Below are positions 24,672 to 33,136 of a DNA stretch of 51,315 bases, one piece after another; within the stretch, counting starts at the first letter, position 1; every line of letters begins with the position of its first letter. The notes under the pieces were generated by a model. That model ran no database searches, had not been told where the DNA came from, and was given only the letters and a program-made list of their open reading frames with translations. The stretch is from JBBKWG01 sp037968835 (lineage in GTDB: Bacteria; Pseudomonadota; Alphaproteobacteria; Rhodobacterales; Rhodobacteraceae). Both the position numbers and the translations under genes were made by a program. The stretch is taken from contig JBBKWG010000107.1 in NCBI GenBank assembly GCA_037968835.1, positions 1-51,315 of the forward strand, written 5' to 3'.

Positions 24672-27098
24672 ATGTCGAATTCGCGATTTCTGAAGGTTGG
24701 TCTTGTAGTTGCAGCGGCGTTGATCCTCGCCGGCTGCGATTCGGCCGAAGAACGGGCTGAAGAGCATTACCAAAGTGCGCTGGAGCTGCTCGAACGCGGC
24801 GATGTCGAACGCGCGCTGGTAGAATTCCGCAACGTGCTAAGCCTTGATGAACTGCACACCGAAGCACGTGCCGCCTATGCTCAGTCCGTTCGCAACCTTG
24901 GGAATATCCCCGAAAGCTACGGCCAGTATCTGCGGGTTGTCGAACAGCAGCCCGCGAATATGGAAGCGCGCCTGGCGTTGGCCGAAATCGCGATTCTGGC
25001 GCAGAACTGGGAAGAGGCCGAACGCCACGGACGCGCGCTTGAGGAATCCGGAATCGACAATCCGGCGGCAAAGGTCGTCGGACTGGCGTTACGGTTTCGC
25101 CAGGCCGCCCTCACCGACAACGCGCCGCTTATCCGCGACATAACCCGCGAAGCCGCTGCCCTAGCCACAGATCGGCCCAACGACCAAATCCTGCAGCTAG
25201 TGCTCATTGAAGGTTACACACGGGCAAACGATACCGATGCCGCGCTGAGCGTCATTCAAGATGCGATCGATTCAGCACCCGATGAACGCAAGTTCTATAT
25301 GATGAAGGCGTCGATCCTGAACGCGCGCCAGGACACCGAGGCACTCGAAGCGTTGCTGCGCGAAATGATCCAGCGTTTCCCGGAAGATCCATTGGTGCAG
25401 TCAAGCCTTGTCCGGCTTCTGGCGAGCCAGGGTCAGATCGACCGTGCAGCGGAATTCCTGCGCGACCAGCTTCGCGACGCCGAGAACAAGACGGGCTCGC
25501 ATGTGGGACTGATCACGTTCCTGCGTCAGACCGAAGGCAACGAGGCCGCGCTGGCGGAAATCGATACAGCCATTGATGCCTACGAAGACAACCGGATTTT
25601 CAGGGCTCTGAAGTCCGGCATCCTCTTTGACCAGGGCCAGCGGAACGAAGCGGTGTCGCTGATGCAGACAATCGTGGATGCCGCTGAACCCGGCGAGGAA
25701 ACCAACCGCTACAAGGTCACTCTGGCCAAGATGTTGGCGGCGATCCAGAACGAAGTCGGCGCGCGTCAACTGATCGAAGACGTGCTCTCCGACGATCCAT
25801 CGCAGGCGGACGCATTGAAGATGTCTGCCGAATGGATGATCAATAGCGATAAGGCCGACGAGGCCATCGGCGCGTTACGCCAGGTCCTGGATCAGTCCCC
25901 GAATGATTCCGAAGCCATGACCCTGATGGCGCAAGCGCACCAGCGCAACGGCAATACAGAACTTGCACAGGACCTTTTGGCACTGGCAGTCGAGGCATCT
26001 GAAAATGCGCCCGAGGAAAGCCTGCGCTTTGCTCAATTGCTGTTGCGGCAGAAGCAGTATCGTCCGGCGGAAGACGTTCTGGTGAATGCGCTGCGAGCAT
26101 CTCCGGGCAACACTCCGCTATTGGAGATGCTTGGTGAACTTCACCTCGCAACAGAAGACTATCCCCGCGCTCTGCAGGTCGAAGCGACACTTCGCCGACT
26201 GGAAGACGATCGTGCTACGCGACTGGCCGACAGGTTGCGCCTTCAAATCGTGACACAGCGCGACGGTCGCGATCAGGCAGTCGCCTATCTTGAACAGCTT
26301 GCAACGCAAGAGGGTTCGGAAAACGCGGCGCGGGTCGGATTGCTTCAGGCGCGCCTCGCAGACGGCGATGCCGACGGCGCAGTGGCGCTTGCCGAACAAC
26401 TGGTCAGCGAAAACGCCGACAATCCAAGGCTGCGTCTGCTTTTGGGCAACACCCAATTGGCTCTTCGCAATTATGATGCCGCTGAAAGCGAATTCCGCAA
26501 ACTCGTCGCGGATAACAAGGACGACCAGGGAGCGTGGATCCAACTGGTCCGGGTCCTCAGCGCCAAGGGTAATCCAGACTCGGCACGTACTGTCGTGGAC
26601 GAGGCGCTCGCGGCCAACCCCGGCTCACCCAATCTGCTTTGGGCGAAAGCGTCCTTCCTTGAAAGTGCAAACGACGTCGACGGTGCGATCTCGATCTATC
26701 AGGATCTCTACGACCAGAATCCGAGTTCCCAGATCATAGCGAATAACCTTGCCAGTCTTCTGGCGACCTATCGCGAAGACGACGAAAGCCTTGAACTCGC
26801 CTTCGCTGTGGCCCGCAGGCTGCGCGGAACCACCGCTGCCCCGTTCCAGGATACGTATGGTTGGATATTGTTTCGCCGGAACGAAATCGAAGAGGCGCTA
26901 ACCTATCTTGAACCCGCCGCTGCGGGGCTGCCAAAAGATCCGATCGTTCAGTATCATCTCGCCAAGGCCTACGTCGCTTCCGAACGCAACGACGACGCTC
27001 TCGAGGCATTCAAGCGGGCGGTCGAGGCTGCGGGAGAAAGCGACAAGCGGCCCCAGATCGAAGAAGCGCGCGCCGAAGTAACACGCCTGAGTGAATGA
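24672..27098 (+). CDS. PrsT-like TPR-repeat lipoprotein of an EPS/exosortase-type locus
   Basis: An 808-residue lipoprotein. The signal peptide ends in the lipobox LAGC with the lipidated Cys22. The rest is a long array of tetratricopeptide-like repeats, seen as recurrent patterns of A/L/Y spacing such as EEHYQSALELLERGDVERAL and DYPRALQVEATLRRL. AGGAG at 24659-24663 sits eight bases before the ATG. The family was defined in PEP-CTERM/exosortase EPS loci (PrsT), where members are ~900 residues. It probably scaffolds periplasmic assembly or secretion of the polymer. A hairpin separates it from the exporter gene. Confidence 0.83.
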   Translation: MSNSRFLKVGLVVAAALILAGCDSAEERAEEHYQSALELLERGDVERALVEFRNVLSLDELHTEARAAYAQSVRNLGNIPESYGQYLRVVEQQPANMEARLALAEIAILAQNWEEAERHGRALEESGIDNPAAKVVGLALRFRQAALTDNAPLIRDITREAAALATDRPNDQILQLVLIEGYTRANDTDAALSVIQDAIDSAPDERKFYMMKASILNARQDTEALEALLREMIQRFPEDPLVQSSLVRLLASQGQIDRAAEFLRDQLRDAENKTGSHVGLITFLRQTEGNEAALAEIDTAIDAYEDNRIFRALKSGILFDQGQRNEAVSLMQTIVDAAEPGEETNRYKVTLAKMLAAIQNEVGARQLIEDVLSDDPSQADALKMSAEWMINSDKADEAIGALRQVLDQSPNDSEAMTLMAQAHQRNGNTELAQDLLALAVEASENAPEESLRFAQLLLRQKQYRPAEDVLVNALRASPGNTPLLEMLGELHLATEDYPRALQVEATLRRLEDDRATRLADRLRLQIVTQRDGRDQAVAYLEQLATQEGSENAARVGLLQARLADGDADGAVALAEQLVSENADNPRLRLLLGNTQLALRNYDAAESEFRKLVADNKDDQGAWIQLVRVLSAKGNPDSARTVVDEALAANPGSPNLLWAKASFLESANDVDGAISIYQDLYDQNPSSQIIANNLASLLATYREDDESLELAFAVARRLRGTTAAPFQDTYGWILFRRNEIEEALTYLEPAAAGLPKDPIVQYHLAKAYVASERNDDALEAFKRAVEAAGESDKRPQIEEARAEVTRLSE

Positions 27099-27119
27099 CA
27101 AGAAATGCGTGCCCGATAA

Positions 27120-27153
27120 CCGGACTCTGTTTCCCGCAAGGCACAGGGTCCGG
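27120..27153 (+). promoter_or_regulatory. strong hairpin between the TPR gene and the exporter gene
   Basis: CCGGACTCTGT at 27120-27130 pairs with ACAGGGTCCGG at 27143-27153; ten pairs are Watson-Crick and one is G-U in RNA. The loop is twelve bases. No T-run follows directly, so it is a weak candidate for an intrinsic terminator and a better one for an mRNA-stabilising or processing hairpin. A smaller stem-loop, GAAGC-TTTT-GCTTC, follows at 27193-27206. Confidence 0.55.
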
Positions 27154-27227
27154 CCTTGAGCCGACGTGAAAATTTTTGGGGTTTAATTTCAAGAAGCTTT
27201 TGCTTCATACTGTTGGGGGAATACGTG

Positions 27228-27854
27228 ATGAAAGTTGGTTCCATGAAATCGCTCGTTTTTGCAGTTATCTCGTTATTGGTCGCGACTGCGGCCGTGGCGC
27301 AGGGGCAGTATCGCATCCAGTCGGGTGACACGCTGCAGGTCGAGGTTCTTGAGGATCCTTCCCTCAATCGGACACTTCTGGTTTTGCCGGATGGCACGGT
27401 TTCGTTTCCATTCGCAGGTAGCGTATCCGCTGCCGGGCGTTCGGCGAATGATGTCGAATCGTCCATCAAGTCCGGCATCGCTTCGAACTTCGCGAGCGAA
27501 CCCACAGTATTTGTGACCGTTCAGGCTTTGCGCCCGCGCGTCGCCAGCACTGGCACCGCTAGTTCTACGGGCGTGCAGATCGACATTTTCATGATGGGCG
27601 AAATTGCGGCACCGGGCGAAAAGCAGATGGACCGCGGAACAACTCTATTACAGGCACTGGCCGCAACCGGCGGCTTTACCAAGTTCGCGGCGACAAAGCG
27701 CATAATGCTGCGTCGCACGGACCCGAAAACCGGGCAGCAGGCAGTTTCCCGGATCAATTATAAGGCAATCGCGGACGGGGCAGCGATTGGTCGTGATATC
27801 GTTCTAGCCGATGGCGATGTCATAATCGTGCCCGAGCGCCGCCTCTTCGAGTAG
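27228..27854 (+). CDS. Wza-like polysaccharide export protein
   Basis: A 208-residue periplasmic/outer-membrane export protein. The signal peptide ends near VAQG. The mature start YRIQSGDTLQVEVLEDPSL is the classic Poly_export domain opening, followed by PDGTVSFPFAG and a SLBB-like segment with MGEIAAPGEKQM. It lacks a lipobox cysteine, unlike E. coli Wza. The ATG at 27228 is chosen because GGGGGA lies seven bases before it; a second ATG is at 27243. The stop overlaps a GTG six bases before the ATG chosen for the barrel gene. Confidence 0.85.
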   Translation: MKVGSMKSLVFAVISLLVATAAVAQGQYRIQSGDTLQVEVLEDPSLNRTLLVLPDGTVSFPFAGSVSAAGRSANDVESSIKSGIASNFASEPTVFVTVQALRPRVASTGTASSTGVQIDIFMMGEIAAPGEKQMDRGTTLLQALAATGGFTKFAATKRIMLRRTDPKTGQQAVSRINYKAIADGAAIGRDIVLADGDVIIVPERRLFE

Positions 27855-27859
27855 TGCTA

Positions 27860-29242
27860 ATGAATATATCGCGGACGGGTCTATCACTAACGACAGCCCT
27901 CACGCTTACTTCGATGCTAACTGCGCCCGCGTGGGCGCAGGAGGGGTCCGGCTTGCGCGGGACCCTTTCATTCTCGCAGAGCATCGAGGCAAGTGACAAT
28001 CCCGAGCTTTTGTCAAGTTCCGACGGGACGGTCTTGACGTCGCGTACTGGGCTGGGCTTTCGACTGGACAGCGAAACCCGAACCGAAATTCTCAGGTTCA
28101 GCCTTGGTGCCGATCTCGAAGGCGAGCTTGGCGGCGACAGCAGTTCGACCGACGGCTTCGAGCTGACAAACAAACGCGCACTGATTGACTACGCAAGGCT
28201 CGGCGCGAATTCGCGACTGAGCTTCGGCGTGCGGGTCCGCGAAGCCAATGTCGATGACGAGGTGTTCGGCTTCTTCGTCGATGGTGAATTCGACCCCGAT
28301 GCCCTGATTATCGACGGCGGCACGCGGCGGACGACCAGTGCATCCGCGACGCTTGAAACCGGTATCGAGGGGCCGCTTGGATTTCGCATCAGGGCGTCGA
28401 CCAGTTCGACAAGATACACCGATACTCTCGATCCGGAACTCGAAGATTCCGACACGATTTCCGTGGACACCACGACCCGCTTTCGGATCAATCCGGCGCT
28501 TACTGCGCGGGTGATCGCCGGTTTCTCCCAGAAGGACGAGGACGACTTCTTTCAGACAGAACGGGATTCCACCTATGTGGGTGCCGGCCTCGAGGGCGAA
28601 TTGGGAACGGGCCTGACTTACGAAGCGACAGTCATCTTCGACAAAAGCGAAACGCTGAACGGCGGCGTTGTGGTTGACGAGGAAAACGGTACGGGCTTTG
28701 AACTAACTGTGGTGCAAGCGCAGCCGGACGGCTCTTTATCCTTCGGTGCGTCCAGTCGCGTCGATGACGCCGGACGCTTCACGACTGCGAAAGTCGGTCG
28801 GGTCTACGATCTGCGCGATGGTGGACTGGCGGTATCGCTGGGTGTTCTCGACCGCGACAACGACAGCGTCCGCCTGACCGCTGGACTGACCTATAGCCGC
28901 GAAACCCCACGCGGCGAATTCGTTGCGAACCTTACCCAAAGCCCCGGCACCGACGATGGTGATGCCTACGTGAACACCAGCCTGTCACTGGCCTATCAGC
29001 AGGCGATCAACGCCACCTCCAGTTGGGACGCCGAAGTGCGCTATAGCTCGGCTAACGAACTTGGTGGCAACAACGACGACAGCCGCACCAGAGCCTCGAT
29101 CGCCTATCGCCGGGAATTGACGCGCGATTGGGGAATGCGGACCGGTTTCGAGCACGAACGCGTCGCCGAAGACGGCGGAGACACCCGCAGCTCGAATACG
29201 CTGTTTCTGAGCGTCGAGCGGGACATCACGTTCGGTTTCTAA
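27860..29242 (+). CDS. outer-membrane beta-barrel protein of the EPS locus
   Basis: A ~460-residue exported protein. The signal peptide ends at APAWA-QE, and the mature part is made of alternating polar/hydrophobic strands with Gly and aromatic girdle residues, ending in Phe as in many outer-membrane barrels. It resembles the beta-barrel proteins found beside PrsT/Wza genes in exosortase-associated loci (an EpsL-like role). It may form the outer-membrane exit for the polymer. A GTG at 27854 that overlaps the exporter stop is an alternative start two codons earlier. Confidence 0.75.
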   Translation: MNISRTGLSLTTALTLTSMLTAPAWAQEGSGLRGTLSFSQSIEASDNPELLSSSDGTVLTSRTGLGFRLDSETRTEILRFSLGADLEGELGGDSSSTDGFELTNKRALIDYARLGANSRLSFGVRVREANVDDEVFGFFVDGEFDPDALIIDGGTRRTTSASATLETGIEGPLGFRIRASTSSTRYTDTLDPELEDSDTISVDTTTRFRINPALTARVIAGFSQKDEDDFFQTERDSTYVGAGLEGELGTGLTYEATVIFDKSETLNGGVVVDEENGTGFELTVVQAQPDGSLSFGASSRVDDAGRFTTAKVGRVYDLRDGGLAVSLGVLDRDNDSVRLTAGLTYSRETPRGEFVANLTQSPGTDDGDAYVNTSLSLAYQQAINATSSWDAEVRYSSANELGGNNDDSRTRASIAYRRELTRDWGMRTGFEHERVAEDGGDTRSSNTLFLSVERDITFGF

Positions 29243-29288
29243 CGCCGCCGTCATTCGGGCGGGTGTGCATTTGACCAAAGTCGACACA

Positions 29289-29957
29289 ATGAATCCGGCC
29301 GAACAACGCACCTCTTCCCAAGACCCGTCGTCGCGTCCCGAACGCGGCGGGCTTTGGCTCATCATCGCGATAATCGCGATCTGCGCGGCAATCGAATTTG
29401 TCTTGCAGCTTGGCGACTACGGCATTCTCGGCACGCCGCGGTTCCGCGCGATGGTTTACGAGAACGGCGGCTTCTGGGCCGGTCTGCTGGGCGACTGGAT
29501 CGCCAACTACCCGCTGCAACCCTGGCTGATGTTTCTGACCTACGGGTTCCTGCACAGCGGCCTCATCCACCTTGTCGTCAACATGATCACGCTCTTCTCA
29601 TTGGGACGCGCAGTCACAAGACGCGTTGGATCTATTCAGTTCACGTTGCTCTACGTGGCGTCGCTTTTCGGCGGCGCGACCGGTTTCGCGCTTCTGAGCG
29701 ACAGCTATCGGCCGATGGTGGGAGCGTCGGGCGCTCTCTTCGGTCTGGCCGGCGCTATACTGGCCTGGGAATACGTTGACCGCTTCACATTGCGCGAACA
29801 GCTTTGGCCAGTCGCCCGCGCCGTGCTGTTCCTGGCTGCATTGAATGTCGTTCTGTATTTCGCGATGGATCGTCTTCTGGCGTGGGAGGCTCACCTTGGC
29901 GGGTTCGTCGCGGGATGGGTGACGGCCATGCTGATCGACCCACGCGGTCGGGTCTGA
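29289..29957 (+). CDS. rhomboid-family intramembrane serine protease
   Basis: A ~222-residue polytopic membrane protein with about six helices. The catalytic serine lies in GASGALFGLAG and the partner histidine in AHLGGFVAGW; FLHSGLIHLVVNM in the second helix carries the oxyanion His/Asn region. All catalytic features are intact. A GTG at 29265 would extend it by eight codons; neither start has a convincing ribosome site. It directly follows the outer-membrane barrel gene in an EPS locus where an exosortase would normally be expected nearby. A housekeeping rhomboid is the plain alternative. Confidence 0.88.
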   Translation: MNPAEQRTSSQDPSSRPERGGLWLIIAIIAICAAIEFVLQLGDYGILGTPRFRAMVYENGGFWAGLLGDWIANYPLQPWLMFLTYGFLHSGLIHLVVNMITLFSLGRAVTRRVGSIQFTLLYVASLFGGATGFALLSDSYRPMVGASGALFGLAGAILAWEYVDRFTLREQLWPVARAVLFLAALNVVLYFAMDRLLAWEAHLGGFVAGWVTAMLIDPRGRV

Positions 29958-29962
29958 GAAGA

Positions 29963-30646
29963 CTAGCGCCGATCTGCCTCTTTCGCTGACAACAGCCGTT
30001 CGGCTTTTACGAAATCGGATTCGGTATCAATGTCTTGCGAGCGTTCCGGTGGCATGACGACCGCGCCGATCTTTTCGGTGACGAACCCGTCGTTCGCCAG
30101 GAACCAGTCCTTGTCGAATACATAGACCGCGCCATTGGGACGCATGACGCTCGGCAACGACTGACGGTTGCTGAAGCAATAGGCGGGGTCCGAGACGGGG
30201 CGAAATGCGTCGCCTTCCATCGTCCCGAATTTGAGTATTCCGGGATCGGTTTCGGTTACGCTCAGAACCAGATCGTGCTTGTCAGTCGCATGCAGAGCGA
30301 CGCAGGCGTGAATATCGTCAATGCTGCGCAACGGCGATGTTGCCTGCAACAGCACAATCCGCGCAGGACCGACGACGCTTCGTGAAAGTGCATCGACAAG
30401 AACTGGCGCCATCGGCGTGTCGTCGCCCGCCAGATCCTCGCTTCTTTGAACGATTTCATACCGGCTGTCGGCTGGATCCAGTTGATCGGGAATGTCCGTT
30501 GTGATGACCACGCGGTCCGCCCCAGCCTCAAGCCCCTGCGATGCGGCCCGCGACCAGAGAGGAACTCCTGACAGAAGGCGAAGGTTCTTGCCCGGCAATC
30601 CTTTGGAGCCGCCACGAACCGGCACGATCGCGATCAGGGCGCTCAT
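29963..30646 (-). CDS. neuA: CMP-nonulosonate cytidylyltransferase (NeuA/PseF/LegF type)
   Basis: A 227-residue cytidylyltransferase. It starts with the family motif IAIVPVRGGSKGLPGKNLR, which binds CTP, then LLQATSPLRSIDDI and near the C-terminal end SQDIDTESDF. It activates a nonulosonic acid (sialic, pseudaminic or legionaminic type) to the CMP sugar; which one cannot be decided. Its ATG overlaps the stop of the KdtA-like gene upstream, so activation and transfer are coupled. A KdsB activity on Kdo is less likely from the NeuA-type N terminus. Confidence 0.85.
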   Translation of the reverse strand: MSALIAIVPVRGGSKGLPGKNLRLLSGVPLWSRAASQGLEAGADRVVITTDIPDQLDPADSRYEIVQRSEDLAGDDTPMAPVLVDALSRSVVGPARIVLLQATSPLRSIDDIHACVALHATDKHDLVLSVTETDPGILKFGTMEGDAFRPVSDPAYCFSNRQSLPSVMRPNGAVYVFDKDWFLANDGFVTEKIGAVVMPPERSQDIDTESDFVKAERLLSAKEADRR

Positions 30647-31962
30647 GCGACTGACCGCAGCAGCGGGGTGATCCGCGCCAGAATACGTTCGGATGCGCCA
30701 GCGTTCGCAGCATGAAAGGCCCGCGCCTTGTCCTCTCCCTGCGCCATCACGGTCTTGATCGTGTCGGCAAGATCGTCCGGATCGCTACAAATCGTCAGAA
30801 CTCCTGCGGCCTCGGCCTCGGTCGCGGGATATTCAATCGTCCAGACCGATGGTCCGGTTATCACAGGTTTGCCCAACGCCAGCGGCTCGATCACGTTATG
30901 TGCCCCTTTTTCCACGAAACCTCCGCCAACAATAACCGCATCCGCGGGCGCAAGATAAAAGAACATTTCGCCAAACGAATTGCCGACGAGAACATCGGTC
31001 TCCATCAGATCTTCCTGATCGGACAAATCGGCGCTGAAGGACTCGGACCTTGTCGCCACGCGAAAACCCGCGTTTCGCAAACGCTCAGTCGTTTTATCGA
31101 ACAACTCGGGCGCACGCGGCACCCAGATGAACAGCGGCTTAACCGGCTCGCTTTTCAATAGCGCGTGGATCGCTGCGATGTATAAATCCTCCTCACCCGC
31201 CACCACGCTTGCAATCGTTACCACGGGCCGCCCCGACAGACGCTGTTTCAGCAGTGCGCCAGCTTCGACATGGGCGGGCGGCGCGGGAATGTCGAAGCGA
31301 GTCTCGCCCGATACCACGACATTTCCAGCGCCCAATGCGCGAAACCGATCGGCCATCCTTTCCGATTTTGCAAATACCGCTGCCGTTCTCGCGACCGGAT
31401 GCCCGAAGGTCCGCGCCAACAGTTTCGCACGGCCGAACGACTTCGACGGTATCTGGCTGTTCACAAGACAAAGCGGAATACTGAGCTGGGCCGCAGCTTC
31501 GATCATGCCAGGCCAGAACTCCATTTCCATCACCAACCCGACGCTCGGTTTCGTGCCTGCGAAGAACTTCACCCAGAATTCCGGCAGGTCGACCGGTGCA
31601 TATCTGACGGCCACCCGGCCACTGGACACCGCGCCCGCGAACGTCGTTTCTGCCGCTCGAACGCCAGCGGGCGTGGCGTGAGTGGTAATCACTTTGCTGC
31701 CTCGCGCAAGCAGCAACCGGACAAGCGGTTCTGCGGACCGCATCTCACCCAGAGAAACCGCATGAAGCCAGACGTCCGCACGAAACGGCACCCCTTCACC
31801 GCGCCGTTGCTCGGGAAAGGCAGCATAGTCGGCGTCCTTGACGGCCCTGCGACGAAAGTAACGCCACACAAGCGGCAGCCCGAGGGCGAACAGCCCGAAG
31901 TAGATCTTCAGCATCAGCCTGTATCTGGCATTAGCCGGTCCGGGTGGCGTTGGCGGGTTCAT
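30643..31962 (-). CDS. KdtA/WaaA-like 3-deoxy-manno-octulosonate-type glycosyltransferase
   Basis: A ~439-residue GT30-like enzyme. A membrane anchor lies near LKIYFGLFALGLPLVW. The N-terminal domain has HAVSLGEMRSAEPL with the catalytic-base glutamate in the place of HAASVGE. The C-terminal domain includes FIWVPRAPELF, VGNSFGEMFFYLAPAD and GGGFVEKGAHNVIEPL, all typical of KdtA. Normally it transfers Kdo from CMP-Kdo to lipid A. Here it is overlapped by neuA and divergent from neuB, so its donor may be another CMP-ulosonate. The ATG at 31962 is a choice among several in-frame starts; the methionine at 31914 just before the anchor is an alternative. Confidence 0.82.
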   Translation of the reverse strand: MNPPTPPGPANARYRLMLKIYFGLFALGLPLVWRYFRRRAVKDADYAAFPEQRRGEGVPFRADVWLHAVSLGEMRSAEPLVRLLLARGSKVITTHATPAGVRAAETTFAGAVSSGRVAVRYAPVDLPEFWVKFFAGTKPSVGLVMEMEFWPGMIEAAAQLSIPLCLVNSQIPSKSFGRAKLLARTFGHPVARTAAVFAKSERMADRFRALGAGNVVVSGETRFDIPAPPAHVEAGALLKQRLSGRPVVTIASVVAGEEDLYIAAIHALLKSEPVKPLFIWVPRAPELFDKTTERLRNAGFRVATRSESFSADLSDQEDLMETDVLVGNSFGEMFFYLAPADAVIVGGGFVEKGAHNVIEPLALGKPVITGPSVWTIEYPATEAEAAGVLTICSDPDDLADTIKTVMAQGEDKARAFHAANAGASERILARITPLLRSVA

Positions 31963-32104
31963 CGTCGGAAGGGAAACTTTTTGTGAAGGGATTGGCAAGG
32001 GTTGCAGGCATACTGCGCCCGTCGCGCCATTGGCAAGCGGCGTGGGGCTTCCAACCGTTGGGAATGCCAATTAAACCGGATGCATACCGCCGGAAGGACC
32101 AGAC

Positions 32105-33136
32105 ATGCAAATCGCTCACCGCAAGATCGGACCCGCCGAACCACCGCTTGTGATCGCGGAAATCGGGATAAACCACGGCGGCGATCTGGATTTGGCACGA
32201 CACATGGTGACGCTGGCAGCCCAATCGGGTTGCGAGATCGTCAAGCACCAGACGCACTTCGTCTGGGACGAGATGACGGAAGAAGCCAAGGACATCCTGC
32301 CACCGAACGCCGGCGGCAAGTCGATCTGGCAGGTAATGGAGGAATGCGCCCTTTCGGGTGACGACGAAAAGGCGCTGAAGGCTCACGCGGAATCATTGGG
32401 GCTGATCTATATATCAACGCCGTTTTCCCGCGCCGCCGCCGATTTCCTCGACGACCTCGATGTCCCCGCCTTCAAGATCGGATCCGGAGAGGCCGATCAC
32501 CTTCCGCTGATCCGCCACATCGCGGCCAAGGGGAAACCCATCATCATGTCGACCGGCATGCAAAGCATCGAAACCATCGCGCGTTCGGTAGCCATTCTGG
32601 ACGACGCCGGGATCGACTATGCCTTGCTTGAATGCACGAACCTCTACCCCTCGCCGCCCGAAATTGTGTCACTCAAAGGCGTGACTGACTTGCGAAAAGC
32701 ATTCCCGAAAGCCATCGTCGGTTTCTCGGATCACTCCATCGGCCCCGAAATGGCGCTGGCATCCGTGGCGTTGGGCGCGTGCATTCTCGAACGGCACTTC
32801 ACCGATACGCGCTACCGCGAGGGCCCCGACATTATCAATTCGATGGACCCCGCGGAACTGCGTTACCTGATTGACCGATCGCGCGAGATTCACATCGCTC
32901 TGCACAACGAGAAATCGCGCACCGCACCCGAGGAAGCCGTCTATCGCTTTGCCCGCACATCTGTCGTGGCAGACCGCGATCTGTCCGAGGGTCACGTCAT
33001 CGAGGAGGCGGACATTTGGGGCCGCCGCCCCGGTTCCGGCGAGATCGCAGGGTTCGAATTCGAGAAGGTCATTGGCAAGCGTCTGACCCGCAGCCTGAAG
33101 CGCAACACCCAACTCAAGTGGTCGGATCTAGCCTGA
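32105..33136 (+). CDS. neuB: N-acetylneuraminate synthase family enzyme
   Basis: A 343-residue NeuB-type TIM-barrel synthase with a C-terminal antifreeze-like SAF domain (about residues 280-343). Visible motifs are IAEIGINHGGD, PAFKIGSGEADHLPLI, STGMQSIETI, LECTNLYPSP, FSDHSIG and ERHFTDTRYREGPD. It condenses phosphoenolpyruvate with an N-acyl hexosamine derivative to give a nonulosonic acid. AAGGA at 32094-32098 supports the ATG. No epimerase (NeuC) or Pse/Leg pathway gene is in the window, so the precursor sugar must come from elsewhere. The stop overlaps the PLP-enzyme start (TGATG). Confidence 0.9.
   Translation: MQIAHRKIGPAEPPLVIAEIGINHGGDLDLARHMVTLAAQSGCEIVKHQTHFVWDEMTEEAKDILPPNAGGKSIWQVMEECALSGDDEKALKAHAESLGLIYISTPFSRAAADFLDDLDVPAFKIGSGEADHLPLIRHIAAKGKPIIMSTGMQSIETIARSVAILDDAGIDYALLECTNLYPSPPEIVSLKGVTDLRKAFPKAIVGFSDHSIGPEMALASVALGACILERHFTDTRYREGPDIINSMDPAELRYLIDRSREIHIALHNEKSRTAPEEAVYRFARTSVVADRDLSEGHVIEEADIWGRRPGSGEIAGFEFEKVIGKRLTRSLKRNTQLKWSDLA

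Noticed and set aside
27120..27153. Intrinsic terminator after the TPR gene
   Set aside because: The stem is good but no T-run follows, so it is reported only as a hairpin.
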